From assembly GCA_920105625.2 (NCBI GenBank), contig OV050033.1, positions 7,482,001 through 7,546,000 of the forward strand: a DNA stretch of 64,000 bases. The letters run 5' to 3'. Numbering within the stretch: the first letter of the stretch is position 1; each line of letters opens with the position of its first letter. The DNA comes from Clusia tigrina. Lineage: Eukaryota; Arthropoda; Insecta; Diptera; Clusiidae. A model generated the notes under the pieces. That model saw only the letters and a program-made list of their open reading frames with translations, ran no database searches and was not told the DNA's origin. Both the position numbers and the translations under genes were made by a program. This document shows, piece by piece, positions 12,180 to 26,130 of this stretch.

Positions 12180-13045
12180 AAGAGAAACGTGCAGGGGGAC
12201 TCCAGATGGAGGTGTTTTGTCACCACTCCTGTATTGCCAAACAAAATATTGAACCTCTTCGACGGCAAAGCTCCGAAGCTCGTGGCATATCCAGATGACA
12301 TTGCCAGTGTAATAACGGGGAAATGCCCAGGAATCCTCAACGATCCCATGGGAGCTGATTTAAAAAATATCTTGGAATGAGCCATTAAGGCTGGTTATAC
12401 GCGATAACACGGAGAAGACAGATAGATACTCTTCACGAGGAAGTATAAAGTCCCTTTGTGGAGGCCACCACAACTCAATGGCGCAGTATTACCCATTAAA
12501 ACAGACTTTATGGACTACAAACTTTCATGGAAGCTCAATATAGAGGACAGGCAAAGAAGGCTACCAACACTACGTACCCATGCAAAAGAATGCTTGGAAG
12601 CATTTTGCCTCTCTTATCCACCGGCGCTGTACGGCAATTTTTAGACCTATATTGCTCTACGTATCTCAGGCTTATTGGAAAAGTCCACCGGTTCGCCACA
12701 TTATGCATTACGAGCGCTGTAAGACACCCACGGCCGTGCTAGATAGAATCTTGAATCTACCCGCAATGGTTCTTTTTGCAGGAAGCCTCGCGGTTGGATC
12801 TGCATTGGCCACTGGGCCATTTTCTCTTAGATCCTATGGACATAGCTCTGTAGGAATGCGTCTCACAGCAGACACTGTCTATGTGACCCCAATCCTCTAC
12901 TTTGGGAAAGCGATCAGGGCCACTATTAAAGATGAAAGTTGGCGCACTGGTATGTCAGCCACACCGTGGTATCACAACGGGCCATTAGGTGTGCTCAAGT
13001 GTGCTTTTGGTGACCTCACCTGCCACTCCTACTCCAAAGTGGGCC
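12180..13045 (+). pseudogene. Decayed jockey-like LINE reverse transcriptase
   Basis: The frame at 12189-12380 reads NKILNLFDGKAPKLVAY then PDDIASVITG, the core of a LINE reverse transcriptase, with the catalytic YADD box altered to YPDD at 12288-12299. Downstream frames continue the thumb region (KTDFMDYKLSWKLNIEDRQR, RRCTAIFRPILLYVSQAYW). The segment at 12960-12990, GTGGTATCACAACGGGCC, matches the 3' region of the LINE end at 49780-49800, so most of the 3' half is present. Several frame changes show it is inactive. Confidence 0.75.
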
Positions 13046-13779
13046 TCATAAAATTTCTTCTCCGTCTTCTTGACTGGTTCTATTTAACACAAACGATTCA
13101 ATAAGTTCAACTTTCTAGTTATTTCTCACAACTGAAATTCTCAATTCTTTCTGTAGCTACTTTCATCATATTAAACCAATCATTCAAGGACGGTACTTTT
13201 CACTCTAAGATAATAATGTTGCTGTCTCTTACTCGCTAATAGAGTTATCTATATTGTTATCTTAGTACCGGGTACTCGGTCTCTCGGTGAAAGAGGCACC
13301 AACATTGTGGACTTATGTGTTCTAGGAATAGTAAGCATACTTGACTGAAATCATAGTTGCTGACTCACTTAATCAGTGCAAACTGTGAGAGAAAGGGACA
13401 ACACAATTACTGACTTGCGACTGGAAAGAGACGCCATCAGCATGACCTATCAAATGTTCTATATGAGTTTAATTTCAAAGTAAGTTTTGTTGATATTTAG
13501 TCCTGACTGTTGAAATGATTTTATCGCCACAATATTCATGTAAACATATGCCAGAGTTTGAATAGAACTGTCAGCTATTGTTGTGCCCCTACTTCTCTAT
13601 GTTGTTGCTGTACCCCTGCTTCCCTATCATGTCGGACTCCTTTGGGATTTTGATTCCATCTCTGCCGTGGTGGCTTCTTTGCTCTAACGTCGAACTGTCT
13701 GGTGTTCAATTTACGGTTTGTCACAATGTTTAAAGCTAAGTACACAACCCCAGTTTACACTACTATGTGGGGCATACAA

Positions 13780-14045
13780 ACACACACCAACGCACACACA
13801 CATGCCCCACATACGCATACGCACACACACAGAGATGCCTTCACAAATTGATTATGTGTACGTGTGTTGTTCTTATGAGAATTGCAGACAAATTCCATTT
13901 TAATCGGCACGTGGTATGTGGGCATGGGAGGATGTTTATTTACCGATAAGTCCTTTGAATTTGCGGAGTATGTTGAGTGATTTTCTGAATGCTCACAATG
14001 TATGTGTACATAGTTCTGTGTGTATGTGTGTGTGTGTGTGTGACT
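13780..14045. repeat. Two short CA/GT microsatellites
   Basis: CACACA-rich sequence at about 13780-13835 and a GTGTGT run at about 14018-14042, with ordinary A+T-rich sequence between. Spurious His/Thr and Cys/Val frames were ignored. Confidence 0.85.
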
Positions 14046-17000
14046 GTTTATTGACTGCATAAGCGTAAAGAAGATAAAAGTTTATGAAAAACATTCCCTT
14101 TTATTATCAGCAAACGGAATGTTTGGTAGGGCGCTCAGATTATTCGTTCCCTTGTTCCTGAGCGACGACTGCGGTATTCTCCTCGTCCTCTGGCATGTTT
14201 CTAGTGGCTTTGTATGCGTGTCTTGGCACAGCTAAGTTCGAGACATATTGAATATGATATCTGTTTGTGTTATATCGATTGATTTTCAAATGATTTTCCT
14301 TTGTTATGTTCATTTAAATATATTTCATTTATTATTCCGTGTGTGTATTATATGGTCTCTTCGTCTAACGAGATGATTGTCACATACAGACGATCAATTA
14401 CCGGTGAAGTATTCGCATGCGTCGCTATTTTCCGTGAAAAGCGTATTAATCTTTTCTTTATTTCTCGGGAAATTCATTATTTGCAAGGAATTCTTTTGCA
14501 GCCGAGTTATTTTGAAATGGCGAACAAATAAAAAATATCGCTCATACGCCCGGAATGGCGTCCAATTAATTACTTTTTCATTGCCGACACGCTGGCGAAT
14601 ATAAGTGAGCCATGCGACATGAAGCAGGGTCCAAAGCGGAAGCAAGTGGGAGGTGGTTGGTTGGATTGGCGGCAACTGAAATGTGGCAAGTAATCGCTCA
14701 ACAAGAGAAAGTACGACGCGCTGCTTAATGGAAAAGAAAACATTGACGCCTGTTTCGATGCAGGATTGGCGTGTATTTTGAAGTGAAGAATGGGAGAGTA
14801 TTGTCAGAAGCTTTTATGGCACTTTATTAACTGAAAGTGTATTACAGCAATATAAAACTCGATATTGGTGTGGTAAGTAGGAGCATTTCACAGGAGTGGA
14901 GGAAACATTTGATAGCAACTTTGAGCACACATTTAATACCACCTTTGCAACACAGCTGCCAGCAGGAAGCTTTCTAAGGCTAATAGGGTGCTATATTGTG
15001 ACAATATTGTACTTTATTTATTCATAATTAAACATGAATAATTATTTAATAAAACCTTTACGTACCAATCACAGATGACAGTCGGAAGTTTTCTATGGCT
15101 AGATATTGATACGAGGGATTTCCTATGAAAGGTGATATTGTGACAATATAGTCATTTCGTTATTCATCCACTAAACATGAATAAAAGTTAAATGCTATAA
15201 ATCAGTAGTGGAAGTCATTAAGTAAAAGAAAAGGAGTCGCAACTATACTATTTCTTCTGTACAAATCCACCACTTTTAGGAATGTGAGAGGCTGAAATGC
15301 AACAAAAAGGGTGAGAATTCGATGCAGTTGTGACTTGGAAGTAGAAAAAAAGACTTGGAAATAGAAATGAGTAAACTGGTTACATATCGAGGTGAAACTC
15401 CGAATGAGAATGAGGTGAAGTGAACTCACAGACAATATAGTTCCCGCATGGACTTTTAAATGAACAACTCCCGACAATTTTTTTGGTCAAAATGTTTGTT
15501 AAAAGATAACAACAAAATTACAATTTAATGAATAATTTTGTTTATGAATTTTATGTATTTCTTAGTAGCCTAAAAAGGTCCCAACTCCTTGAATATAACG
15601 ACAGATTTTATTCCTAAATCAAAACTACATTCGAATCCATATCAAAATCTTCAAAATTCTATTGAATCACTATTGCAATCCCTGAGGAAATTCGTGTTGA
15701 ATGTGAATCATAAAGAGGCCCCTAATTTTAGTTACTACAAGGCGGCCACCTTCCTGAATCCTGTCCCGTAGCACTGCGGCAGTTTCTTGATGATAAGTGT
15801 CCATATCATTTCATGTTAGCAATTTTTCTAATATTTCCTTAAATCTCATCTAATTTTCTTGCATGGTTGAGTGTCAATGCCACGCCCCGTGGTGTTTCGT
15901 AATCTGCAATTTCCACCCAAGGCGTACAAGCATACACATGTCCATGGCGTGTTTGAGCAATGTTGTACGCCTCACTTTGGACAATGCCCCGAGGGTTTGT
16001 GTTAATTTGATGACCTCTTCTTTGTGCGAAGCTGTTGATGTTTTATGCCGTTGCCTCGGGGAACTTGGCTATTAATTCCGCAGACCAGCTCATTACATTT
16101 AAATGGGAAAAAGAGGCAATGTAAATGATTTGTTGCTGTTGTTGCCATGCCTAAAGCCAGGCAAAATCCTTCAACGCCACCAAAGCGAGGCGAGAGTTAA
16201 GCGTGATAGCCAGGGAATATGCTTATTTTTGTTGGTTGTTTTATATTGTTGTTGTTGTTGTTCTTGTTGTCATAAGGATTTCGGAGGGTCAGGCATTATA
16301 TCCTGACTAGTATTAATTATGGTGAGCTTTCTTTTAGTTATGATGTTAATAGCGAAGAATTTTCGAAGAAATTTTTCAAGAAATTACTGCAAAATGCGAG
16401 CAGGAATTTCTTTCAAACAAATCACTTTAGGAGGGTTGAGGGTACGGTATGGCTAAAATGCGATTGTCCTGTGTTTGGCTAACAAATATTTCATTATTTC
16501 TTCTGCAACATAAAACAAACACATTACCAAAGCAAATGATGAAGAAGAATCACAATATCAGCACTTTTTTCTATCTCTCTATTACTATCTTATGTCCCCA
16601 AATTCCCTGCTGATGGCGCAGCTTTAACCGCACGGACATGCACCCACCCACACACATACGCGTAGATAGCCACCCATACACATCCATAAAGAAACCAAGA
16701 AAAAAGAAACTCCCCTTCATAGGGAAACAAAATGTTAAAGTATTATCCTTGCCAAGAAAGGAATAATGAGAATGGCATATCATAGAAAAGAGCTCACCAT
16801 GCAGCAAATGCCGCAAGGAATCAACAGAGCAAACAAACGACCATGGCTGGGGGTAGACCACAGGGGATGGGAAGGGACGCGACGGACACTGAGCACTGTC
16901 AGTGGGTAAAAGTGTCATACTTTATGCCTGCGCCAGGGAATTCCCTATTAAAAGACACTTACCACTTCGCCAAGTAGCCGCAGGCGTTAACTGGCAGTGA

Positions 17001-18611
17001 TGGCTGCGAGTAAAAAACAAGTGCCAACTAAGTGCGTTATGGTGGGCAGGTGGCACCGACACACAGGCTCACATATATACTATATATACTGAATATAGTC
17101 ACATTACCCAACTAGGAAGTAATTTAACCTATATTTACTTTCATGTTGTCCTTTGTGGCGGCTGTAAATACACTGCAATGGTGTTCACTGCTTGCAGTGA
17201 ATGAGCCTTTCACCTATATTGCCCACGCCATTCACGCATCACATGCAAGTTGTGTGTTGTGTTTGGCACCCAATCTTCTACTGGGCCAGCGAACTTTAAA
17301 GTCTTCCCTCCTATGGCCTCACATGGCTCCTTTCATGTTACCAGTCAATGGTGCAGTTTTATTTATTTTTTGTATTCTTCGCAGGACATTTTGTATAATT
17401 GAAAAATGGAATTTTTCATAGTGAAACTTTTGAACAGAACTTTCTCTACTAAATATGCTTGCATCCTCGTTAGACGAGCGAGAATTTTTGTTCCATTTAC
17501 ACAAAAGTCACATTTAGACTGCTATGACAACCCTGCCCAATGTTGGCAGGATTTATGCAGGACACAAAAACGCAGCTTGGCAGTTCGCAACTCTATTTCC
17601 ATTCAAGCATTGTTCTGCCTCCCCACGCGTCCCCGCGTCCTCGCGTCCTTGCAAATAATGTACACACAGCAGCGAGCAAATTAAAATTAAATGCTATCAG
17701 CGGCAACATCTCCCCCAGCAGCTGCTGCCGTTGCCGTTGCTGTTGCTGCTGTTTTTTACGACGACAATTTTGCATTGATTTCTAGTGTTATGAAGCTATC
17801 AAGTCCCTGGCAGCAGCAGGAGCGGCAGCAACGGTGGCTGGCAACTGTGTTATTCAGTGAATTTGATCGCTACTGATACGAGGAGCGCCCAAAAAAGGAC
17901 ACAAAAAATAGACCAAAAAAGAAAAAAAGCACCAAACATAAAATAAAAATAAAACATGATAAAAAAAGTAAAATAAACATAAAATAAAATAAAAGAAATA
18001 AAATAAACATAAAAACGAAACGAAATCGAACTAGACTAAAGCGCTCCTCTATTGACTTTTGTCACTACGCACAGGGCAGGCTCAGGCGGCAGTTTTTCGG
18101 GCCTCAAATTAGCAGAGGGGGGGATTAAAATTAACACACATACTTGACTAGACACGTGACTAATATGCACAAGGACTGATGGTGCAGTTCTGTTGCCTGC
18201 AAAACAACCAAGTGCTTCCCAGCAAATGCTCTATGCCGTCCTGTTGTTCCTTCAGAATTGCCTATGGTACATGATGCCTGTGGTCGCCATATGAAAGCCC
18301 CATGGCTTATGCGCCTTGATTACGCCACGAATTGTGGCACCATCCAAAATAAATCTCATGTCCTTTAGACCAAAAGCATTCAATTTCGGCTACAAAAGAC
18401 CTGCCATCACTTGCAGCTCCCATCATTGACTGTAACGGTGATCCTTTCATCATTTCCAAACATTCATCATGTTCGTACCTACTAACCTGAAGCCAACGAA
18501 GTCCGATACTTTCCGTACTTTGAGCTCTTCCTTTATATTTAATAGAAATTCCAGAAACTGGAAATAATAAGTTAAACTTCAGATTCAACAAATATCATAT
18601 TCATTCCCTTC

Positions 18612-18682
18612 CTGGCTTATGTGCTCCCTTCAATTAATAGCTTATGTGCTCCCTTCAATTGGCAGCTTATGTGCTCCCTTCA
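18612..18682. repeat. 28-bp tandem repeat, three copies
   Basis: GCTTATGTGCTCCCTTCA plus a short ATTAATA or ATTGGCA linker occurs three times in a row, immediately upstream (on plus) of the LINE fragment. Confidence 0.85.
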
Positions 18683-19019
18683 CTAAGCAGCCCTTACTAA
18701 ATACTCCATCCGTTTCGTAGGGTAGGGAATTAAGTAGGTTGAGGCGCCACTAAAAAGGCACAAATAGGCTATAATTGACCTTTTGTGATACCGCATAAGA
18801 CAGAAGTCCAATTCCCTTTCAAAAGTCCAGCCATTTGGAGCTCCTATAAACCAGTTGAGGGAGCTTATTATTTTCTTTGGATTCTCTCCCAGGGAGTTCA
18901 GAAAGGTAGTCACCCAGCAAAGTGTATATCCTTTTGGACAGCGCTGGACACGTACATATCAGGTGTTCAATACACTCTTGGTAGGGTGTTAAACTTATAA
19001 ACTGATTCCTCAATTTCAC
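18683..19019 (-). pseudogene. Decayed LINE, C-terminal fragment
   Basis: Two overlapping minus-strand frames read ECIEHLICTCPALSKRIYTL and then KKIISSLNWFIGAPNGW. The Cys-His-Cys pattern ending in CPALS and the following LNWFIGA stretch are typical of the C-terminus of jockey-like LINE ORF2 proteins. A frameshift separates the two pieces. Confidence 0.6.
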
Positions 19020-19029
19020 CCTAACTTAA

Positions 19030-19360
19030 CCAGAGTCTCTCTCTCTCTCTCTCTCTTACTCTAACCCCAATTCCAATACCATAGTCTCTCAGTCTCTTTC
19101 TATAACACAAATTCCAAATATCAGAGTGTCTCTCTAAACCGAATTCCAATATCAGAGTCTCTCTCTCACTTAATCTGACCCCAATTCCAAATACCATAGT
19201 CTCTCAGTCCTTCTTTAGCCGGAATTTAAAACATTATAGTCTCTCAGTCTATCTCTCTAGCACAAATTCCAACTACCATACTCTCTCAGTACCACTGTAA
19301 GTCAGTCTCTCTCACCTCCGGTACAGAGACACGATAGTCCATCGTTCTCTCTCGCAGACT
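19030..19360. repeat. CT-rich array with CAATTCCAAATACCATAG units
   Basis: A (TC)n run at about 19035-19055 is followed by irregular units of about 50-65 bp that combine AATTCCAAATACCATAG with TCTCTCAGTCTCTCT. Confidence 0.7.
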
Positions 19361-20559
19361 CCAATTCTTCTCACTCAATACCACATAATGAAGAGACTGA
19401 ATAATTTCACCTTCACGAGTATGATTTAAAATCTGTGTAGTATCAAAGGGGCCCCGGACTACGGATCACCCCATGGCCCCAGAACACCTTCAATCCGCTC
19501 TGATCACATGGAATAGTTTGGATTTTATTTTATATTCTTTGTACGAGGATTTGCATGAATGTACTTCACAAAATTGTCTGTCGCTGCATTTGAATAATGG
19601 AAATTTGTTATTAGTAGTTGGCGAAAGTGTTCCCTGCTTTAAATGCACACCCACCCACATGCCTGGTATGTGCAAACTGCGGCTCTGCTGTCGTTTAATA
19701 TAAAGTTGAAAATTGCAGTGGGTGTGGTCCTTTTGTTGAAGTTGTGCAATAATAAATTTACACAACAATTCTGAGTCCCTCGAGTGTGCAGTGCTGAGGA
19801 GAGTGCTGAAATAAATGTGTGTATGGACTACGGAATTTAGTGTCAGGACATCCAAAAGTGGAAGCAAGAAAGATCGCAGTTTCTCTCGGGTAATTTATGT
19901 CGCGCCTTCATTGTTAACAGTGGCCTGAAACTATTGTAGATGCCTGGATAACTTCCAGTGATGACTTTCTTTCCAGACAAGATTTTCTTCGATGTTCAAC
20001 GATGGTGGCCCTCCAACAAATACTCTCCAGTGTTCAGGTAATTCGTAAATATTTCCTGGAATATTTTCTAATTTCAAGGGATCTGAGAAATTATTTGATA
20101 TCTATTTGAAGTCATATTTAAACCAATTCAACGCTTTCAAGAATGTTTCCCTGTATGCCTCACAAACGGACCGGAGAATAATTACTTACAAAGATATTAA
20201 TGAGCTTTGACGAGCAGGTTGATACACTCCACTACTGTTTACTCAACAACCAAGACCCAACCCCCTCGAAGAACATCACTTACGATTCTTCTATGGACGC
20301 TTCTTTAACAATCTTATTATAAAAGTTTCGCTTTGGCAAACTTTCAATTTGAAGGAACAAACCTAAGAGGACTGTTTAGATCAGAGTTGGATCCCGAACT
20401 GAATGGAGTCAGCACATAAACAACAACAACAACCACTGCAAACATAATATGCCTACTACAGTTTAAGTCGTTTGCCTGTAACGGAATGAATATTCCCAGC
20501 TGCCCAAATTTCACTTCCATTACCGGTATAATTGGGCTGAATTACTCTTCAGTGCAGCT

Positions 20560-20960
20560 ACTATGAAGATGAATATGTGATGGTGTCGTGCCGATTTACA
20601 GAAGGATATCTAGAGTCAGAGGAGTAGTAGAAGAGATATAGAGTCTAGTCAAATAGTTGCTAAGGATCTGATAACGAATAACCATGTTTTACTTTGAGTA
20701 TGAACAATTAATGGTGTCCTGTCGATTTATAGTAGGAAATCGTACTTATGAGGAGATCTATAGTCAATACCCTAAGTGACACTAAGTTCCTAAGGATTAA
20801 TATGGATCTGCTTACGAATATGCATGGCTCAAACTGAATATGAATACTCTATGGTGTACTGTAGTAGGATCTCTTAAATATAAGGAGATAGAGAGACAAG
20901 ACCCTAAGTGAATAGTTCCTAAGGATTAGTATGAATCAGGCTGCTAATGAATTAATAATG
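20560..20960. repeat. Three-copy repeat, period about 130-140 bp
   Basis: ATGGTGTCCTGTCGATTTA and variants occur near 20580, 20710 and 20850, each followed by GTAGGA, then GAGATA and CTAAGGAT motifs. Confidence 0.7.
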
Positions 20961-21359
20961 ATCTCATCCTTTCATGGTAGTATATATTGATTATCGACAG
21001 ATTAGGACCTGAAGTAGGTTAAGGAGTCCAAAACCTCAATCGATATTCAAAATTTGTATGGATTTCCAACCAAGAAAAGTCGTTATTTTCAACAATGTGG
21101 GATTGGCTCGCTTCAAGGACCTAGCCTCTTGAAACTGTGCTGCCAAGTCTGATGTTTTGTGGGATTTTGTCATATAAAACATTGATATTGACTGAAAATT
21201 TGTTGCCCGTGCTGCCAACTTTCTAGAAATTATGGACTTAGCGACTTCTCAAGAACAATTGATGTGCATAGAATAACGACTTTTTTATATAAAACATCAA
21301 TATTGGCATTCTCGGGGAGGATTTTGATCCTAAAAGAGCAAAAGAGTTAATAAGCATGC

Positions 21360-21540
21360 CTCGGAGTAAATTAAAAATGATCACAGGCGTTTGAAGCGGT
21401 CACTGTAGACTCAAATATCATATGAATATGTTGGGTTCAGATGCCATCTGTAGATTCCGTGGAGAAAGTGAGGAAACCTCACTGCATATGATCTCTTTGG
21501 TCACTTTGTATAACACCCTTCAATAAATGTAAATCGAATA
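21360..21540 (+). pseudogene. Decayed LINE, C-terminal fragment and 3' end
   Basis: One frame reads KLKMITGV, stop, SGHCRLKYHMN, then DAICRFRGESEETSLHMI, which is the zinc-like C-terminal end of a jockey-like LINE ORF2. It is followed by TATAACACCCTTCAATAAAT, nearly the same as TATAACACCCTTAAATAAAT at 45287-45306, so the two relics are copies of one family. Confidence 0.65.
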
Positions 21541-22999
21541 TAGACACAGCATTTGTTGTCAGAGCTGCCAAACTTCTAGAAAGCATTACCTGAGCGACTT
21601 CAAACTGTGCTGCCAAGTACGATTTTCTTTGGTTGTACATAAAAAGATGATTTGTTCATATAAAATATCAATATTGATATTCAATTTGTGGCCAACTTTC
21701 TAAAAAGGGCCTCCCCTTTCATTGTTTTGATGGCCGCTTGACGCGGACTATTACGGATATCCTAATTCCATTCATAGCCAAGGGATCGATGATATCTTTC
21801 TTTACCTTTGTTATTTCACTCACAACAGAGCACGTTAACGAAAATAACCCAATTAAGTTAATACCGCTAATAAAATAAAATGTAAACAAAATGAAATACG
21901 AGAGCAAAGAACGATGTTTGTCTGAACAACTGAGCCCCCTTTTGGCCTTATTTGACTAATGCTCGTAGTAAGCATTCAAATTGGTAATAATTTTAATGAA
22001 AAGCTATTAAAAGGAAAGTGGGCTTGGTGCGAGAGCAACAACAACAATAACAGCATACACAGAAACAACTACAACTACAACAACTACAACAACAATAACA
22101 ATGTAATCAGCTTATTGATTTAGGCAGGATTATAAAAGCGAAGACACACCGATGATATCCGCATGGGTTCGCATACGAATTCGTAACTCATGTGTGGCAA
22201 ACAAATGACGTTTGCGGTATTAATGACTATCGTCAAATCCATCACCGGCAGCCGCAGTCGCAGCCGCTGCGGCAGCGGCAGAGCTCGGTGGGAGAGGCAG
22301 AGCCAGAGACAGAGAATGAAGCGTACGCTGTCAGAGTTACATAAGAACCGACACAACACAATAACTGAACATCCTATATAAATTAATAAATGAATGTGGA
22401 AAGAAGGCGGGCCGGCTGCGGGACGTGTACACGGAACACTCTTCCATTATTGATTCCACATCGCCATTTATCATTATAGTTTACATCACGTTTGACACTC
22501 CCGCAGCAGATGATTACATTTGAATATGTGTGCGGGTCGCTTTTGCCTGCTTTAGTGCGTGTCTACATGGTAGTGTGTTAGTGTGTGTGTATGTGTGCTT
22601 AATGTGCGTTACTGTGTTAGTGTGTGTTTGTGTGGCTTCGAGCTTAATGCAACAGTTAAAAGGGTCTTCGCTCGAGCATTAGGGGCGTGAACGCTCGTAC
22701 GAGTATCTCCTCCTTACGCAGCTCTTTGCTTAATTGATACTTAATGCATCCATTATTTGCACTGCACAGAGGATGAGTGCCACTTAAGGGTGCACGTGCG
22801 AGGACGTGGAGAACAGTGGAGTCGATTTTAATTTATTACAGTCAAATTAAACACACATGAGGTAATTAGTTGGTTGCCCCACTGGTAATTGCCACCTGAG
22901 GAGTCTACTGAGTAATTGAAACGCTTACCTGGAAGAAGGTAGCAAACTGATTTATACACTCATATAAGGACAACCGCATATTTCGATGCGCTTCTTGGA

Positions 23000-23740
23000 T
23001 ATCTTAGGTAATCTTTAAGTTGTTATCTTCAATTCCTTCTGCCTCTTGCCACCATATCCAAACTGTTGGAATTATTGCAACAATCATATTTGAGGTGGTG
23101 CCAAGTGAACTGCCACCAAAAAGTTCGCTTGCATCATCTGCTCCTAAACTTCCTTCCTTCTACACCCACCAACTGAGTGAAAGTGAAGAGAACATGTGCC
23201 ATGATGACCTTAGCATTTGGCTTTTAGTGTGTTAGAGGCACTCGTTTGTCGTCCTATGCATGAAGTATGGTTGCTTGTCAACTGAACTGCAACCAGAAAC
23301 ATCGATTGGGACATCTGCTTCCACTCTTCCTTTCTTATACACCAAACTAATGAAACTGAAGAGAATCTCTGCTTACAGTGCCATGATGATCTTAGCATTT
23401 GGTTTAAAGTAGCTTGGAGATACTCGTCCTATACATGAAGATGTATGGCTGCTTGTCAATTGATGCCAAAAATATGACTGGGCCATCTGCTTTAAACTTC
23501 CTTCCTTCCAAACTCACCAACCTTTTGATTGCAGAGCCATGATGAGCTAAGTATATTGATGATATTGAGTTAGAGTTACTCATATGTACTCCTATATATG
23601 AAGTAGTATGTACTGCAGCCAAAGAGATAGATTCCATCATATGCTTCACACTTCCTTTCAAACCTACCAATCTAGTGAAACTGAAGCTAAACTGTGCTGC
23701 AGAGCCATGATGATAATGGCTTAAATTGTGTTAGAGTTAC
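23000..23740. repeat. Four-copy repeat, period about 155-180 bp
   Basis: CCATGATGA starts a unit at 23199, 23381, 23537 and 23705; each contains TTAGAG-type sequence, CTCCTATACATGAAGTATG, ACATCTGCTT and CTTCCTTTC. The copies are diverged with deletions. Confidence 0.75.
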
Positions 23741-24879
23741 GCGTATGCACTCCTAGACATGAACACGCAATGTTAGCTGACCATGTTTTCGTCCACCTTA
23801 GACTAAGATTAGATCTATGAGTGCCTTCTTAGATAACAATTCGTGCGAGTGAATGTGAAGTATCCTGTTAAATCTTACTTTAACTTTCCTTCAACCACCC
23901 ATTTTGGATTAAATTCCCCAATGAATGGCAGTCTCTCCTGTAGTTGGTTCTTCTCGTCCTGTGTTATTTTCTTAACAGGTATTTTATAGAATGAGTTGCT
24001 ATGCTGATGAAGTGGATGGGGCCAGTTTGTCGGCTTCTTGGTTATAAAAAGACTTCAGTTCCCGTGCCAAAGAAATAGATGAGGTCAGTTTATTGGTTTT
24101 TGATATCGACCCCTTGATGTCCTTTAAAGGTTTTATGTCATGACACACAGATTATAGTGCTTTGGTTTCATTTGCCAATGTTTAAATGTACCGGAGATTC
24201 TCATACAAGACTTAAGGATATCTTTCAAATTTATAGAGGCTTAATACTTAAAGACATATCTCAAATAGATGGTAGCTTTATAGCAGCTTGAATGTCAAGG
24301 ATCAATCATGGTTCAGCCTCGAAGGTTCTGTGTACTTTGAAGTAGGCAGGAAGTAGAATTGGATATATGAGTTTTATATAAATATATATACTCATGTAGT
24401 TTCTAGGATGATCCTGCCAAGTTACCTGCTTCTCCCTTGTATACGCATAATAGAACCTTCTCAAGTAGTGTTGGATAAATCCCCTTCCTCGTTGTATATC
24501 ATGGGCTCGAAGCTGAATGATTACAAATTGAAGCATTGTCTGCCGATTGGTCGACGTTGTCTGCCATCATCCAAAGTCGAGTGCCTTCTAATGAATTAAA
24601 TATGATTCGAATTAATGTGAATTAAATGTGATTCGAAAAATGATCAAAGGATTGGAACTGATTCAGATCAAAGAGAATTCCATTTTGAATCCTTTAGTTC
24701 GTTTTTATTAGGGGTTATTTTAAATTTGATCTCTAACGTCTTTTAAGGCTTTAGTGCTGAATGCTAACAATAAAGTCATTAGCTCCGTTAACACATCAGA
24801 TCCTTATACAAGATGCAGGACAACCCAAACAGGACTTTTAAGTACAACAAAAAGTTTTTTTGACAAACCCGATTTTATT

Positions 24880-25060
24880 TATTCAAAATAGTTCCCTTTC
24901 GACTCAATACAGCGATATCCACGTTCTGAAAGCATCTCGATGAGTGTTAGTCGGCGGGGATGTCCTTCAGGATGTCGGTACAAGCCTTTGGAATTGCTTC
25001 TACACACACAAAAATGTTTCCTTTCATCGGCAAATGCATATTTCTATAACTTTAGTTCTT
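24880..25060 (-). pseudogene. mariner-like transposase, C-terminal relic
   Basis: The minus strand reads LPMKGNIFVCVEAIPKACTD, then ILKDIPAD, and after a frame change IEMLSERGYRCIESKGNYFE with a stop. The MKG...VEAIxKACT...CIE..GxYFE pattern is the C-terminus of mariner-family transposases. Only this end is recognisable; the catalytic part was not found upstream. No inverted terminal repeat could be fixed. Confidence 0.7.
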
Positions 25061-26065
25061 GCTGTGGAATATTGTATTGTCCTAAGCTCTATACTTCTTG
25101 CATGGCACCTGAAACAATTCAATATTGAAATGTAGTTGTTACTTATTGAATTTTAATAGAAAACGGAGATATTTTCCCTACACCCAAATGATGATACAAC
25201 TGATCTAAGCCCAGAAATGTGAGCGGCTCACAATTAGCTTTGACAACAAGGAGAAGAGCCTTTCTAAAATTCGCTCACTTTGTAGAGATCCGCTAAAAAT
25301 CCCCACCGTTTGAGGAAGAGGATTTTCTAGTACCCTTTCAATACTTTTTGCTCCACTAAGCAAGCAAGCGTTTAAAATATATAAATTCCCAGTTAAGGAC
25401 ATTGAATAAAAAGACATTCAGTAATAATTTTATAATTTCACAGTTCGCTGAACAAGCTTCCTGACAAAAATAAATCGAATTAAGCCCTTAAGCATATGAA
25501 TGCAGCAATTACACAATTTGAAATAAAGCACCACTCCATTAGGTGCGCTTAGAACGCTTTATGGCCGTCCGTAGAGATTGTCTGTCCGAGTGTCCTTTAA
25601 AATATTTATACAAATTGAATTAGGCGCTCGCATTCACTTACCTCAGTGTGAAAATCAAATCATGATAACAAATCAAATCATGATATTTTGCTCTTTAGTT
25701 CATTGAAATACTTTTGCCCGGCTCAATTTCCTTTTGGCATTTAATGCATTTTCATTTAAATATGTTTTTCGAATATGTTTACTTTTTTCTTATATAACTG
25801 TGTGGCAAAAGGAAAGGACTTCAAAAATATTGTTAAAAGGTTGCCAATTTCTGTTTGGATTTATTTCGGCATTTCCACGTATTTGCAGGCAATTTATGCA
25901 AAAACATGCTCGACTACCTTTCAACGCCTCCTCGGGGCCACCCGAGACAAACGTGACCCACTCAAATTAAATACTAGCCACGGAAAGTGAAGAAATTTTT
26001 AAAGGAAAAGGGAAACAACCGAGCAGGGAATGAGTAATAAAAACGCAAATAAAATGTTGTAGAAA

Positions 26066-26071
26066 AGTACA

Positions 26072-26106
<35 letters not shown>

Positions 26107-26130
26107 GTGTATATATATATATATAAATTA
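26066..26130. repeat. (CA)n and (TA)n microsatellites
   Basis: A CA run at 26074-26102 is followed by TATATATA at about 26109-26124. No gene overlaps it. Confidence 0.9.

Larger units (their letters stand above)
8440..18000. other. Gene-poor stretch upstream of the minus-strand gene
   Basis: Apart from the repeats and the LINE relic listed separately, no exon chain or recognisable protein was found. TTG/CAG triplet patches occur at about 16240-16270 and 17710-17760, and an AAAATAAA-rich patch at 17920-18020. It may contain distant 5' non-coding exons of the gene at 612-8427; that cannot be seen. Confidence 0.5.

Noticed and set aside
16571..16918. 115-codon minus-strand frame
   Set aside because: No recognisable domain, no splice or codon support; low-complexity Phe/Gly/Val stretch.
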